64,000 nt of DNA from the NCBI GenBank assembly GCA_963617965.1, contig CAVEQO010000006.1, positions 7,923 to 71,922 on the forward strand, given 5' to 3'. A model generated the notes under the pieces. It did not search any database, was not told the origin of the DNA, and saw nothing but the letters and a program-made list of their open reading frames with translations. The DNA comes from UBA6382 sp963617965. Lineage in GTDB: Bacteria; Bacteroidota; Bacteroidia; Bacteroidales; Bacteroidaceae. How positions within the stretch are numbered: position 1 is the first letter of the stretch; the number at the start of each line of letters is the position of its first letter. The translations under genes and the position numbers were made by a program. Positions 1 to 8,721 of this stretch are shown piece by piece.

Positions 1-14
1 TGGTATACGGGAGA

Positions 15-1304
15 CTACTTTACGATAATCAGGTAGTAGTTCTTCTTGCCTTTCTGGACGAGAATGTATTTCCCGTCAAGCAAGTCAGAATCCGAGAGGA
101 CTGTTTCGGGGTCGGAAAGTTTCTCCTTGTTGATGCTCACGCCGCCGCCTTTGACCATCTTGCGGAACTCGCCTTTGGAGGGGAAACAGTCCGTAGTCTC
201 CGCCAGCAGTTCCACGGCTTTGGCTCCGAGAACCCGGTCTTTGGACAGCTCATATTGCGGCACCCCGTCAAAGACGCTGAGCAGCGTGGCTTCGTCAAGC
301 CGGAGGAGGTTCTCCTTTGTGGCTTTGCCGAAGAGGAGGCTCGAGGCTTCCACCGCAGTTTGGTATGCCTGTTCGCCGTGTACGAGAGTGGTCACCTCCT
401 GCCCCAGCCGTTTCTGGAGAATGCGCTGCCCCGGGTCTGCCCGGTGTCCGGCAACGAGGGAGTCAATGGTTTCGCGGTCAAGTGAGGTGAATATCTTGAT
501 GTAACGCTCAGCATCGTCATCGCTCACGTTGAGCCAGAACTGGTAGAACTTGTATGGCGTGGTGCGGTTGGCGTCAAGCCACACGTTGCCGCTCTCCGTC
601 TTGCCGAATTTCTTTCCGTCGCTCTTTGTGATGAGAGGACAGGTGAGGGCGTAGGCTTCTGCTCCTGTGGTGCGGCGTATGAGCTCTGCTCCTGTGGTGA
701 TGTTGCCCCACTGGTCAGAGCCGCCCATTTGCAGTTTACAGTTCTTGTGGGTATTGAGGTAGAGATAGTCGTAGCCCTGCAGAAGCTGGTAGGTGAACTC
801 GGTGAAACTGAGCCCGTCGCTTGCCTCCCCGTTGAGTCTGCGCTTCACGGAGTCCTTGGCCATCATGTAGTTCACGGTGATGTGCTTGCCGACCTCGCGC
901 GCAAAATCCAGAAACGTGTAGTTCTTCATCCAGTCGTAGTTGTTGACCAGTTCCGCCCGGTTGGGGATGTCGCTCTCGAAGTCCAGGAAGCGGGCCAACT
1001 GCGCCTTGATGCACTCCACGTTGTGACGTAGCGTTTCCTCGTCCAGAAGATTGCGTTCCTGACTTTTGCCCGAGGGATCGCCAATCATGCCTGTGGCTCC
1101 GCCAATGAGAGCCATCGGCTTGTGTCCGCAGCGCTGGAAATGGCGCAGCATCATCACACCGCAAAGATGCCCTATGTGCAGGCTGTCGGCCGTGGGATCA
1201 ATGCCCACGTATGCCGTGGTCGTTTCTTTTGCCAGTTGTTCTTCCGTGCCGGGCATCATCTGGTGAACCATGCCTCTCCACTTGAGTTCTTCTACAAAAT
1301 TCAT
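15..1304 (-). CDS. tyrS: Tyrosyl-tRNA synthetase
   Basis: This class I aminoacyl-tRNA synthetase charges tRNA-Tyr in the cytoplasm, using ATP to form tyrosyl-adenylate. The 429-residue length is normal for bacterial TyrRS. The HIGH signature appears as HIGHL near residue 43, and KFGKT near residue 233 is the KMSKS equivalent. The C-terminal part (about 360-429) looks like the S4 RNA-binding domain. The ATG at 1302-1304 gives the canonical TyrRS N-terminus (MNFVEEL). The gene is complete: its TAG stop lies at 15-17. A matching tRNA-Tyr gene lies at the other end of the window. A TAACTTTG box about 50 bases upstream suggests its own promoter. Identification is secure. Confidence 0.97.
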   Translation of the reverse strand: MNFVEELKWRGMVHQMMPGTEEQLAKETTTAYVGIDPTADSLHIGHLCGVMMLRHFQRCGHKPMALIGGATGMIGDPSGKSQERNLLDEETLRHNVECIKAQLARFLDFESDIPNRAELVNNYDWMKNYTFLDFAREVGKHITVNYMMAKDSVKRRLNGEASDGLSFTEFTYQLLQGYDYLYLNTHKNCKLQMGGSDQWGNITTGAELIRRTTGAEAYALTCPLITKSDGKKFGKTESGNVWLDANRTTPYKFYQFWLNVSDDDAERYIKIFTSLDRETIDSLVAGHRADPGQRILQKRLGQEVTTLVHGEQAYQTAVEASSLLFGKATKENLLRLDEATLLSVFDGVPQYELSKDRVLGAKAVELLAETTDCFPSKGEFRKMVKGGGVSINKEKLSDPETVLSDSDLLDGKYILVQKGKKNYYLIIVK

Positions 1305-1352
1305 CGTCTTGTTTTTGTTCGGTATATGTGTTTAAAGGGTTTGTGTGAGGTG

Positions 1353-1360
1353 CAAAGTTA
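1353..1360 (-). promoter_or_regulatory. -7 box of the tyrS promoter
   Basis: TAACTTTG on the minus strand matches the Bacteroidota -7 consensus TAnnTTTG, 49 bases upstream of the tyrS ATG. I see no clear TTTG at the expected -33 position. Confidence 0.5.
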
Positions 1361-1427
1361 CATATTCTTGTCCCAATATGTCGTTGCCACGGTGCGAAAT
1401 GTTGCGCCGTGGCGTATCCGGCTTGTG

Positions 1428-2117
1428 TCAAAGGGGGCGGTCTCTGGTGTCAGTGGAGATTTTTCTTCCATCGTTGTACAGCCTCTGCGCCGTGGCGAGA
1501 TGTGCGGTGAGTTCTTCCGGCTCGGCTTTGTAGATTTTGAGAGAGTGCGAATGGGGAAAGCGGTTGAAATAAGGGTCGTTGGAGACATACCATGCAGTTT
1601 TTTCCACTTGTGGATGGTTGCCGATCTCTCGCCACAACCGGAAAATGCAGGTTTGGGCGGACAGTGTGATACCCGTATGCCCGTTTCTGAGCTGTGATAC
1701 GCATACGAGGTGGCGGCGCAGCCTGGTATCTTGGCTTCCGGCTTTTTCCGTGATGCGCAGCGAAACGGTGATGTGCCGTCCGTACCGACTGTTTATTTGA
1801 TCCATCATAGCCCGGAACTTTTCGCCGTGGGGCGAAGTGTCCTTGATGTTTCTTGCGAGAATGTACAGGTGTATCATTTCGTGCAGCAGGATGTCTTCGT
1901 ATTCGCTCTCGGAAAAATCGCGGAGCGTGCTTATGGAAATGACGGGAGAACAGAATCGCCTGGTGTGAAACAGCCTGTTGCGCACTGTATAGCTCAGCCG
2001 GCCTCCGAATGTGCGTGCCGTGGTCAGCCTGAGACATGGTGCCGGCAGACAGCCGCCGAAACACAGACGGTTGAAGCGGTCAAATCTTTCTTGCAGGAAA
2101 GTGATTGTCGGGCGCAT
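1428..2117 (-). CDS. SprT-like zinc metalloprotease domain protein
   Basis: The 229-residue protein has an HEMIHLYI stretch, which is the HExxH zinc site of the SprT/Spartan-like family, followed by a second candidate ligand in the HGEKF motif about 17 residues later. In this family the domain is a compact metalloprotease; eukaryotic Spartan cleaves DNA-protein crosslinks, but the substrate of bacterial members is unclear. No signal peptide is seen, so it is probably cytoplasmic. The frame stays open to a TTG at 2136-2138, but that codon lies inside the -7 box (2136-2143), so the ATG at 2115-2117 is preferred. The gene is divergent from the large secreted protein at 2246. The C-terminal zinc ribbon found in some SprT proteins is not evident. 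Confidence 0.8.
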   Translation of the reverse strand: MRPTITFLQERFDRFNRLCFGGCLPAPCLRLTTARTFGGRLSYTVRNRLFHTRRFCSPVISISTLRDFSESEYEDILLHEMIHLYILARNIKDTSPHGEKFRAMMDQINSRYGRHITVSLRITEKAGSQDTRLRRHLVCVSQLRNGHTGITLSAQTCIFRLWREIGNHPQVEKTAWYVSNDPYFNRFPHSHSLKIYKAEPEELTAHLATAQRLYNDGRKISTDTRDRPL

Positions 2118-2135
2118 ATATTCGTTTGTTTGATG

Positions 2136-2164
2136 CAAAGGTAGTCCTTTTGTGCAAAACCAAG
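2136..2164 (-). promoter_or_regulatory. Promoter of the SprT-like gene
   Basis: On the minus strand TACCTTTG (2136-2143) is a perfect -7 box, with CTTG (2161-2164) 17 bases upstream as a possible -33 element. It predicts a very short leader before the ATG at 2117 and argues against the upstream TTG start. Confidence 0.6.
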
Positions 2165-2196
2165 TGGCGGTTGTGCCTTTTTCGGGGAGGAATGAT

Positions 2197-2204
2197 TATT
2201 TTTG
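2197..2204 (+). promoter_or_regulatory. -7 box of the secreted papain-like gene
   Basis: TATTTTTG fits TAnnTTTG and lies 41 bases before the ATG at 2246. Together with the minus-strand box at 2136-2143 it makes a compact divergent promoter region. Confidence 0.55.
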
Positions 2205-2245
2205 CCACCCTTTCATTGGGAGACCAAAGACAAACAGAGACAACT

Positions 2246-5200
2246 ATGAAACTTGTGAAAATATTGGCGGTATCGTTGTTGCTGGCAGCAAACGGCGTGA
2301 ACGCCCAGGACATCAAGGTAGACTACAGTAAATATCCCGATGCCAAACCCTTTGCCGGGAGAAACGGGAAGAACGGTTCTCCTGCGGGAACAGCATCCGA
2401 GGGAACGGCGCGGAGCACCGGTTACAGGACAGGCAAGACACGCCCGGATCATGTCAACAATGCGCTGACCAAATTCTTCCCGCCCGTATTCAACCAGGAC
2501 GGGGGGTCGTGCGGTTCGGCCCAGGCCGTGGCTTACTGCATGACATACGACATGAACGCCTACCGCAACGCCGACGCTTCGTATCCGGAGAACCAGTTGC
2601 CCACCCATTTCACGTGGCTGCACACATATGCCGGCATTGAAAAATATCCCATCATGAACAAACATGGAGTGCCGAACGTGACCGACTACGGCGGTCGCAC
2701 CTACAGCACATTGTTCGGCAACCAGGACACGGGGAGTTCTTTCTACGGTTATATGCAGGGCTATGACAAGTGGTACAGAGCCATGTTCAACCGCACGGTT
2801 GGCGGCGATACCTATTGCTCGCAGGACCAGTCTACAGAGACGGGGCGCGAGGAACTCAAGCAGTGGCTGTGGAACCATTGGGGTGACGAGTCTTTCTATG
2901 CTGGCGGAGTGTCGGGCATTGGCGTGGCCAGTGGCGGCCAGTGGGGCAGGATTCCCACAACGGCTGTCAACAAGGAGATTGGCGTGGCGGGCATGTACTG
3001 CGTGAGCAGTTGGGGCAAGACCTTTGACCACGCCCTTTCGGTTGTGGGCTACGATGACCGTATAGAATTTGACCTTGACTCCAACGGAGTCTACGGTGAA
3101 GAAGGCAAGGACGAGAAAGGAGCCTGGATCATCTGCAATTCGTGGGGTGCGGGCTGGTGCAACAAGGGCTTCATATACTGCCCTTACAAGTTCAGTGTTG
3201 CGGTGGGGACAAGCACCCTGCCATGGAATTCCGGCCACTATACGTGGCGCAAGGACTACGAGCCCAAGCGCGTACTCAAGATCGTAATGGACTACAGCCG
3301 CCGTTCGGAACTGAGTTTCAGTGCGGGTGTAGCGGCCGACACCTCTGCGGTCAAGCCTGAGGTCACCGAGGTGATGCCGTTCTTCAACTATGCCGGTGAC
3401 GGCAAGAAGCTGAGCCCCGCTCCCGAAGTGCCCATGCTCGGCAAGTGGCGCACAGGATACAACTACGAGCCGATAGAGTTCGGCTACGACGTGACCGATC
3501 TCACGGAAAACTATGACCTGTCCAAACCGCTGAAATATTTCTTCGTCATCAATTCCCGCTCCTCCGCCATAGGCGAGGGGAACGTCTACAAGGTGTCGCT
3601 GATGGATTATGGCATTGAAGACGAAGGTCTGGAAATCCCTGCCCGTATGGACACGGTGGCCGTTCTCAACAACGGCGGGACAACCATTGTGTCGGTCACG
3701 GTGGCCGGTCGCCAGTTCTATGCCCCGCTCAACACCTCCCTGTCCGGCAACAGGCTGACATGGAGTGCCCCGAAGCCCTCAAGCTATGACATTTCGCACT
3801 ACTGCATATACAAAGGCAGCGAAAAGGTGGCAGAGGTACCCGGTTTCAGCCATTCGTATGTCGTTGACGATGAAACGGCCACGTATTATGTGGCAACGGC
3901 CTACGGATACAAGGACTATGTGCTTCTGTCGCAGAAAAGCCTGCCCGCCCGCAATGCGGTGTCTTACTCACAGGAAGAGGGCAACAAGACGCTGCTGCTC
4001 GACAAGGCTTCGGTGGCGGTGCCCGGTGTGATGAAAGAGAAACTGCCGCAGGCGACCATTGAGTTCTGGATAAAGCCCAACAGCATAGACGGCTTCTGCG
4101 ACCAGATTGGCAGTGCGTGGGGTTCTTTTTTGATAACGATAAGCAAAAGCGGACAGCTCATGTGCGGGTGGGACGCTTCAAACCGCATCACCACCTCGGC
4201 CAACACCATCAAAGCCGGGAACTGGTATCATGTGGCGGCCGTGATAGACAGGAACACGCTCACGGTGTATGTCAACGGAATAAAGAAAGGAACTCTGATT
4301 TCCTCAGAGTTCAGCGGATTGCCGGCAATGGACGGGTTCTTCCTCGGCACTGCAGACGGGCTGATGGATGCCGAAATAGACGAATTCCGCCTGTGGGCGT
4401 CTGCGCGCACAAACAGAGAGATCTTCACCAACAGGAACACCTACATAAGCTCTCCGTCGGCACAGTCGGAGCTGCAGGTATACTATCCCATGGAAACTTA
4501 TGAAGACGGAGGCGTTCTCTATCTCAAGGACTTTGCTTCGGGCTGCGATGCACAGCTCAGCGGTGCAGTTACAGGCAGCGACGAAACGATTATAACCGAA
4601 GCCGGCGTGCTGAAGACGGTCAGCTTCAGCACACCGGAGGACATTGTGTATGCGGGCGAGCCTGTGCAGTTCAGATCGGAGGCTTCGCTCAACACCGTGA
4701 AATGGGAATGGTCTGTCAAAGGTCTTGCCGATGCCGGTAGCACCGTCGCCAATCCGTATTTCACTTTCGCCGCCCCCGGTGAGTATGAAGTGACGGTCAA
4801 GACAGAGGACAGAGCCGGTGACACGGCGGAGTATACAGGTACAGTGACGGTGGTTCGCCCGGAAGCACCGAAGGCGGATTTTGACATATCAGCCGATACT
4901 CTGACGGAGGGCGAGATGTTCAGTTTCGCCAACAAGTCACAGGGGGCCAACTGCGTGTACACGTGGAGTCTGCCCGGAGCTGACCGCGAGGAAATAAACA
5001 GCGTGAACGCTCTCGTGGGCTATAGCAATACCGGCGTATATCCTGTCACCCTCACGGCATCCAACGCCGGCGGCTCAGACAGGATGACCAAATACGTGAC
5101 GGTAATGCATACCACCCCGGGCGTGGCATTCTCCGTGGATCCCGATTTCCTGACACTCGGCGGCACGACATATCTTGCCGATGCGACCCGTCATAACCCC

Positions 5201-6274
5201 GATTCATGGAAGTGGACGGTGACCAACGGCAAGCACACCACAGTAATCAACGGACAAAACTCATCGTACACACCCAAGCACCCCGGTATCTACAGCGTGA
5301 CCCTTGAAGCGTCCAACGACATGGGCACAGCATCAAAGACCGAAGAACAGAAGTTTGTCGTTGCCAACGCCGAGAGTTACAATGCGCTCAATTTCACGGG
5401 TGGACAGCAGCTTGTGTCGTCTGCCAGTCTTTTTGCCGGAGGAACAAAGGCGTTTACAATTGAATGGTGGATGAACCCCTCAAGACAGACGGGCGCCCTC
5501 AATATGTCTACGTCAAACGGACAGATATTTGTCACCACGGACTACAACGGAAACATGACGGTGGAGGTCGGCGGCAAGAGCTGTAGTTCCGGCAACGGTT
5601 TTGTTGTAGCGGGAGAGTGGTGCCACTACGCCCTGACGTTCAATTTCGGGCTTGTAAAGTTCTACCGCAACGGGGAACTCGTTGCGACGGCGGCATCGCG
5701 CATAGGCACGTCTACGGGAGACTGGGGTCAGCTGACTATTGCCGGTGGTGAAAATCCGTTTGGCGGACAACTCGACGAACTGCGTATCTGGAGCAAGTGC
5801 CTTACGCTGTCGACCATGAAGGAAGTGATAAACGCGCCGTTGGACAATCCGGAGGTCCTCGCAGAATCCGGCGGTCTGGTGGCCTACTATGATTTCAACC
5901 AGAATGGCGGCAGCGTGAAAGACCGCTCCGGCAACGGTATTGATCTTGACCGAGTCGGCTTCGGTCCCGACGGCGATGCGTGGGGCCTGTCGAAAGGGGT
6001 CTTTACCCTTGATTTCGACACGTCCTCGCCCGACACGGAAGAAATAGACGCCGATGGCATTACCCATATCTATGATGCTGTCAAGGCGGGAGTCGCAGGC
6101 AAATATGCGGGCTTGCGGGGAGCAATACGCCTTGTGACGGAAAAGAAAGAAGATGTGCGTATATACAATGCCGCAGGACAGTGTGTGTTCAACGATGTTG
6201 TAGAGGGGGTTCATTGCATTCCGTTTGAGCCGGGCGCCTATATCGTCAACGGCATCAAGGTCATGGTAAGGTGA
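2246..6274 (+). CDS. Secreted papain-like (C1-type) peptidase with LamG and PKD domains
   Basis: This 1342-residue modular exported protein starts with a signal peptide (MKLVKILAVSLLL...NAQ). Residues about 60-335 resemble C1A papain-like peptidases: NQDGGSCGSA with Cys89, FDHALSVVGYDD with His262, and NSWGAGW with Asn298. The Trp that usually follows the catalytic Cys is absent, so activity is not certain. After it come a beta-rich linker module (about 342-560), a LamG/ConA-like domain (about 580-760), three PKD-like repeats (about 790-1040), a second LamG (about 1047-1222) and a 40-residue tail ending GAYIVNGIKVMVR, which resembles C-terminal sorting tails. Everything after residue 342 is homologous to the C-terminal half of the GH2 protein at 44974. 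The ATG at 2246 is chosen because it opens the signal peptide and follows the -7 box. It is likely surface-exposed or secreted and acts on host or dietary protein. Confidence 0.85.
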   Translation: MKLVKILAVSLLLAANGVNAQDIKVDYSKYPDAKPFAGRNGKNGSPAGTASEGTARSTGYRTGKTRPDHVNNALTKFFPPVFNQDGGSCGSAQAVAYCMTYDMNAYRNADASYPENQLPTHFTWLHTYAGIEKYPIMNKHGVPNVTDYGGRTYSTLFGNQDTGSSFYGYMQGYDKWYRAMFNRTVGGDTYCSQDQSTETGREELKQWLWNHWGDESFYAGGVSGIGVASGGQWGRIPTTAVNKEIGVAGMYCVSSWGKTFDHALSVVGYDDRIEFDLDSNGVYGEEGKDEKGAWIICNSWGAGWCNKGFIYCPYKFSVAVGTSTLPWNSGHYTWRKDYEPKRVLKIVMDYSRRSELSFSAGVAADTSAVKPEVTEVMPFFNYAGDGKKLSPAPEVPMLGKWRTGYNYEPIEFGYDVTDLTENYDLSKPLKYFFVINSRSSAIGEGNVYKVSLMDYGIEDEGLEIPARMDTVAVLNNGGTTIVSVTVAGRQFYAPLNTSLSGNRLTWSAPKPSSYDISHYCIYKGSEKVAEVPGFSHSYVVDDETATYYVATAYGYKDYVLLSQKSLPARNAVSYSQEEGNKTLLLDKASVAVPGVMKEKLPQATIEFWIKPNSIDGFCDQIGSAWGSFLITISKSGQLMCGWDASNRITTSANTIKAGNWYHVAAVIDRNTLTVYVNGIKKGTLISSEFSGLPAMDGFFLGTADGLMDAEIDEFRLWASARTNREIFTNRNTYISSPSAQSELQVYYPMETYEDGGVLYLKDFASGCDAQLSGAVTGSDETIITEAGVLKTVSFSTPEDIVYAGEPVQFRSEASLNTVKWEWSVKGLADAGSTVANPYFTFAAPGEYEVTVKTEDRAGDTAEYTGTVTVVRPEAPKADFDISADTLTEGEMFSFANKSQGANCVYTWSLPGADREEINSVNALVGYSNTGVYPVTLTASNAGGSDRMTKYVTVMHTTPGVAFSVDPDFLTLGGTTYLADATRHNPDSWKWTVTNGKHTTVINGQNSSYTPKHPGIYSVTLEASNDMGTASKTEEQKFVVANAESYNALNFTGGQQLVSSASLFAGGTKAFTIEWWMNPSRQTGALNMSTSNGQIFVTTDYNGNMTVEVGGKSCSSGNGFVVAGEWCHYALTFNFGLVKFYRNGELVATAASRIGTSTGDWGQLTIAGGENPFGGQLDELRIWSKCLTLSTMKEVINAPLDNPEVLAESGGLVAYYDFNQNGGSVKDRSGNGIDLDRVGFGPDGDAWGLSKGVFTLDFDTSSPDTEEIDADGITHIYDAVKAGVAGKYAGLRGAIRLVTEKKEDVRIYNAAGQCVFNDVVEGVHCIPFEPGAYIVNGIKVMVR

Positions 6275-6383
6275 CAACCTGTGCGAATTGCCGGCAAGAC
6301 TGCATGAGAGGAGGGCTTTGGCGGCTGTCTGTACGCCATATCAGTTTTTTGCCGATTGATGGTGGTGTCTGAACATAAATGCT

Positions 6384-6391
6384 TAATTTTG
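6384..6391 (+). promoter_or_regulatory. -7-like box upstream of the TetR gene
   Basis: TAATTTTG fits TAnnTTTG. It lies 126 bases before the regulator's ATG, so the leader would be long. No good -33 element was seen. The rest of 6275-6517 shows nothing else I can name. Confidence 0.4.
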
Positions 6392-6517
6392 CACAGTGGG
6401 AGAGGGGTGTGCAGTAGTCCTGCCGGAGCGAGTCTCCGGAGTTCTCGTGTTTCCGCCTTTTCCCACTTGGGCGGTCTTGTCCGCACCGAGGCATAAAACA
6501 AAAAAGGAAACTTCTGT

Positions 6518-7141
6518 ATGTCAACATCCAAAAAGAAAGCCCTCCTCATAGACGTGGCGCGCAAGCTGTTTGCGCAAAACGGTCTTAACGGCACGACAAT
6601 GAACGACATTGCCAACGAGTCCGGGATTTCCAGACGTACGCTGTACGTCTATTTTTCAAACAAGGAGGAGATCTATTCTGCGGTGATAGAAACCGAAATA
6701 GAGCGTCTGTCTGACAAGATGGACGAGGTGGCTTCGCGCAACATTGATCCGGAACTGAAAGTAGCCACCCTGATATACACGCATCTCAATGCGGTAAAGG
6801 AAACCGTGGTGCGCAACGGATCGCTCCGTGCGGAGTTTTTCCGCAACATCTGGATGGTGGAGAAAGTAAGGAAAGCTTTTGACCACGAGGAGCTTGAGCT
6901 TTATCGCCGTGTGATACAGGAAGGGTGTGAAACGGGGCAGTTTCATGTGGAGAGCATTGACCTCGTGGCCGATGTGATACACTATTGCATCAAGGGGCTT
7001 GAGGTTCCCTATGTGTATGGGCGGCTTGGCAACGGCATGACTCTTGACGAGAGCCGTCCCATCGTGGTCAATATGGTCAAGCGGATGCTCGGCATCAACA
7101 CCATGAAGCAGTGGGATGTGACAAAGTTCATCAAGGAATAA
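6518..7141 (+). CDS. TetR/AcrR family transcriptional regulator
   Basis: The 207-residue protein has the TetR DNA-binding domain at its N-terminus: residues about 8-55 include the helix-turn-helix core DIANESGISRRTLYVYFSNK. The remaining helical part would be the ligand-binding and dimerisation domain; I cannot infer its ligand. It lies 79 bases upstream of fabG in the same direction with no clear promoter between them. It may therefore be cotranscribed with fabG and could respond to a lipid-related signal, but that is inference from position only. The ATG at 6518 gives the normal short N-terminal arm before the first helix. Confidence 0.88.
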   Translation: MSTSKKKALLIDVARKLFAQNGLNGTTMNDIANESGISRRTLYVYFSNKEEIYSAVIETEIERLSDKMDEVASRNIDPELKVATLIYTHLNAVKETVVRNGSLRAEFFRNIWMVEKVRKAFDHEELELYRRVIQEGCETGQFHVESIDLVADVIHYCIKGLEVPYVYGRLGNGMTLDESRPIVVNMVKRMLGINTMKQWDVTKFIKE

Positions 7142-7220
7142 ACAATCCTTTGTGCCATAGGCTTTTTTCATTGGTACAAAGAGAAAACAGAGGATAAACA
7201 ACAGAACAAACAAATTTATT

Positions 7221-7967
7221 ATGGGACTTTTAAGTGGAAAGACAGCTCTCGTTACAGGAGCGGCCCGCGGCATAGGCAAGGCCATTGCCCTGAGGTTCGC
7301 GCAGGAGGGGGCGAACGTGGCGTTTACAGACCTTGTGATTGACGAAAACGGCAAGGCGACAGAAGCGGAGATTGCTGCCCTCGGCGTGAAGTGCGTGGGC
7401 TATGCATCCAATGCTGCGGACTTCGGGCAAACCGAGGAGGTGGTAAACAAGGTCAAGGAGGAGTTTGGCTCCATTGATATTCTCGTGAACAACGCGGGAA
7501 TCACGAAAGACGGGCTGATGATGCGTATGAGCGAGGCCCAGTGGGATGCGGTGATTGCCGTAAACCTCAAGTCGGCGTTCAACTTCATCCACGCCTGTAC
7601 CCCGATCATGATGCGCCAGCGAGGCGGCAGCATCATCAACATGGCTTCCGTCGTGGGAGTTCACGGCAATGCAGGCCAGTGCAACTATGCCGCTTCAAAG
7701 GCCGGACTGATAGCCTTGGCCAAGAGTATTGCCCAGGAGCTCGGATCGCGCGGTGTGCGCGCCAACGCCATTGCTCCGGGCTTTATAGAGACAGCCATGA
7801 CGGCAGCTTTGTCCGAAGACATCCGCAAGGAGTGGATCAAGAACATCCCACTGCGCCGCGGCGGTCAGGTAGAGGATATCGCCAACACGGCAGTCTACCT
7901 CGCCTCTGACCTTTCAAGCTATGTTACCGGGCAGGTCATCCAGGTTGACGGTGGCATGAACATGTAA
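7221..7967 (+). CDS. fabG: 3-oxoacyl-[acyl-carrier-protein] reductase
   Basis: This short-chain dehydrogenase/reductase of 248 residues carries out the NADPH-dependent reduction of 3-oxoacyl-ACP in type II fatty acid synthesis. Visible motifs are TGAARGIG (cofactor-binding glycine motif, about residues 12-19), NNAG, catalytic Ser143 in NMASVVG and the YAASK motif with Tyr156 and Lys160. The C-terminus ends VDGGMNM, as in typical FabG. Length and motif spacing match FabG closely, although other SDR enzymes share them. It is followed by an RluA-type gene after 47 bases and then a glycosyltransferase, so an operon is plausible. Confidence 0.93.
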   Translation: MGLLSGKTALVTGAARGIGKAIALRFAQEGANVAFTDLVIDENGKATEAEIAALGVKCVGYASNAADFGQTEEVVNKVKEEFGSIDILVNNAGITKDGLMMRMSEAQWDAVIAVNLKSAFNFIHACTPIMMRQRGGSIINMASVVGVHGNAGQCNYAASKAGLIALAKSIAQELGSRGVRANAIAPGFIETAMTAALSEDIRKEWIKNIPLRRGGQVEDIANTAVYLASDLSSYVTGQVIQVDGGMNM

Positions 7968-8014
7968 GGGCTGTTGCCGAACAATTCCGGTCTTCTCTGG
8001 TAAACAACTGTCCT

Positions 8015-8707
8015 GTGCAGGTAATTTACGAGGACAACCATATCATTGCCGTCAACAAGACGCCCGGTGAAATCGTGCAGGGCGACAAGACCGGCGACAA
8101 GCCGCTTTGTGAGTTGGTAAAGGACTACATCAAGGAAAAATACGCCAAGCCCGGCAAGGTTTTCCTTGGTGTAGTCCATAGGCTTGACAGGCCTGTGAGC
8201 GGAGTGGTGGTGTTTGCACGCACGAGCAAGGCACTGCCGCGCATCAACTTGCTGTTCAGCCGCGGGGAGGTGGAGAAGACTTACCTTGCCGTTGTTGCCA
8301 ACAGACCGCCGCAGGACGAGGGGGAGATTGTGTCGTGGCTCGTTCGCAATGAAAGGCTCAACAAGTCGTTCGCCAGCCAGGAGGAAACTCCCGGAGCCCG
8401 TCTTGCGCGCCTGCGCTACAGGCTTGTGGAGTCTACAGGCAGATACCACCTCCTTGCCGTGCGGCTGCTCACGGGCCGCCATCACCAGATAAGATGCCAG
8501 CTTTCGTCGATAGGATGCCCCATAAAGGGAGACCTGAAATACGGTGCGCCGCGCAGCAATCCAGACGGCAGCATATCGCTCCATTCTTGGAGGACAAGGT
8601 TTGAGCATCCCGTATCGCATATCAGGCTTGACCTTGTCGCCAAATGTCCCGACACGGCTCTCTGGAATGCGCTGGTCCGGAACCTTGACAGCAACCTGAC
8701 ACTGTAA
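8015..8707 (+). CDS. RluA-family RNA pseudouridine synthase
   Basis: This 230-residue enzyme would convert specific uridines to pseudouridine in rRNA or tRNA. The catalytic motif is HRLDRPVSG with Asp58, and the family's LLTGRHHQIRCQL motif lies near the C-terminus. It has no N-terminal S4 domain, which resembles short RluA/RluC-like or TruC-like members, so I do not assign an exact target site. The start codon is GTG at 8015-8017; no ATG in the frame gives the expected VIYEDNHIIAVNK opening. It sits between fabG (47 bases) and the GT2 gene (14 bases), probably in one transcript. Confidence 0.88.
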   Translation: MQVIYEDNHIIAVNKTPGEIVQGDKTGDKPLCELVKDYIKEKYAKPGKVFLGVVHRLDRPVSGVVVFARTSKALPRINLLFSRGEVEKTYLAVVANRPPQDEGEIVSWLVRNERLNKSFASQEETPGARLARLRYRLVESTGRYHLLAVRLLTGRHHQIRCQLSSIGCPIKGDLKYGAPRSNPDGSISLHSWRTRFEHPVSHIRLDLVAKCPDTALWNALVRNLDSNLTL

Positions 8708-8721
8708 ACGCAACACAAAAG

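Noticed and set aside
2136..2138. TTG start for the SprT-like gene
   Set aside because: The codon is part of a perfect -7 promoter box, so it would lie upstream of the transcript start; the ATG at 2117 is used instead.
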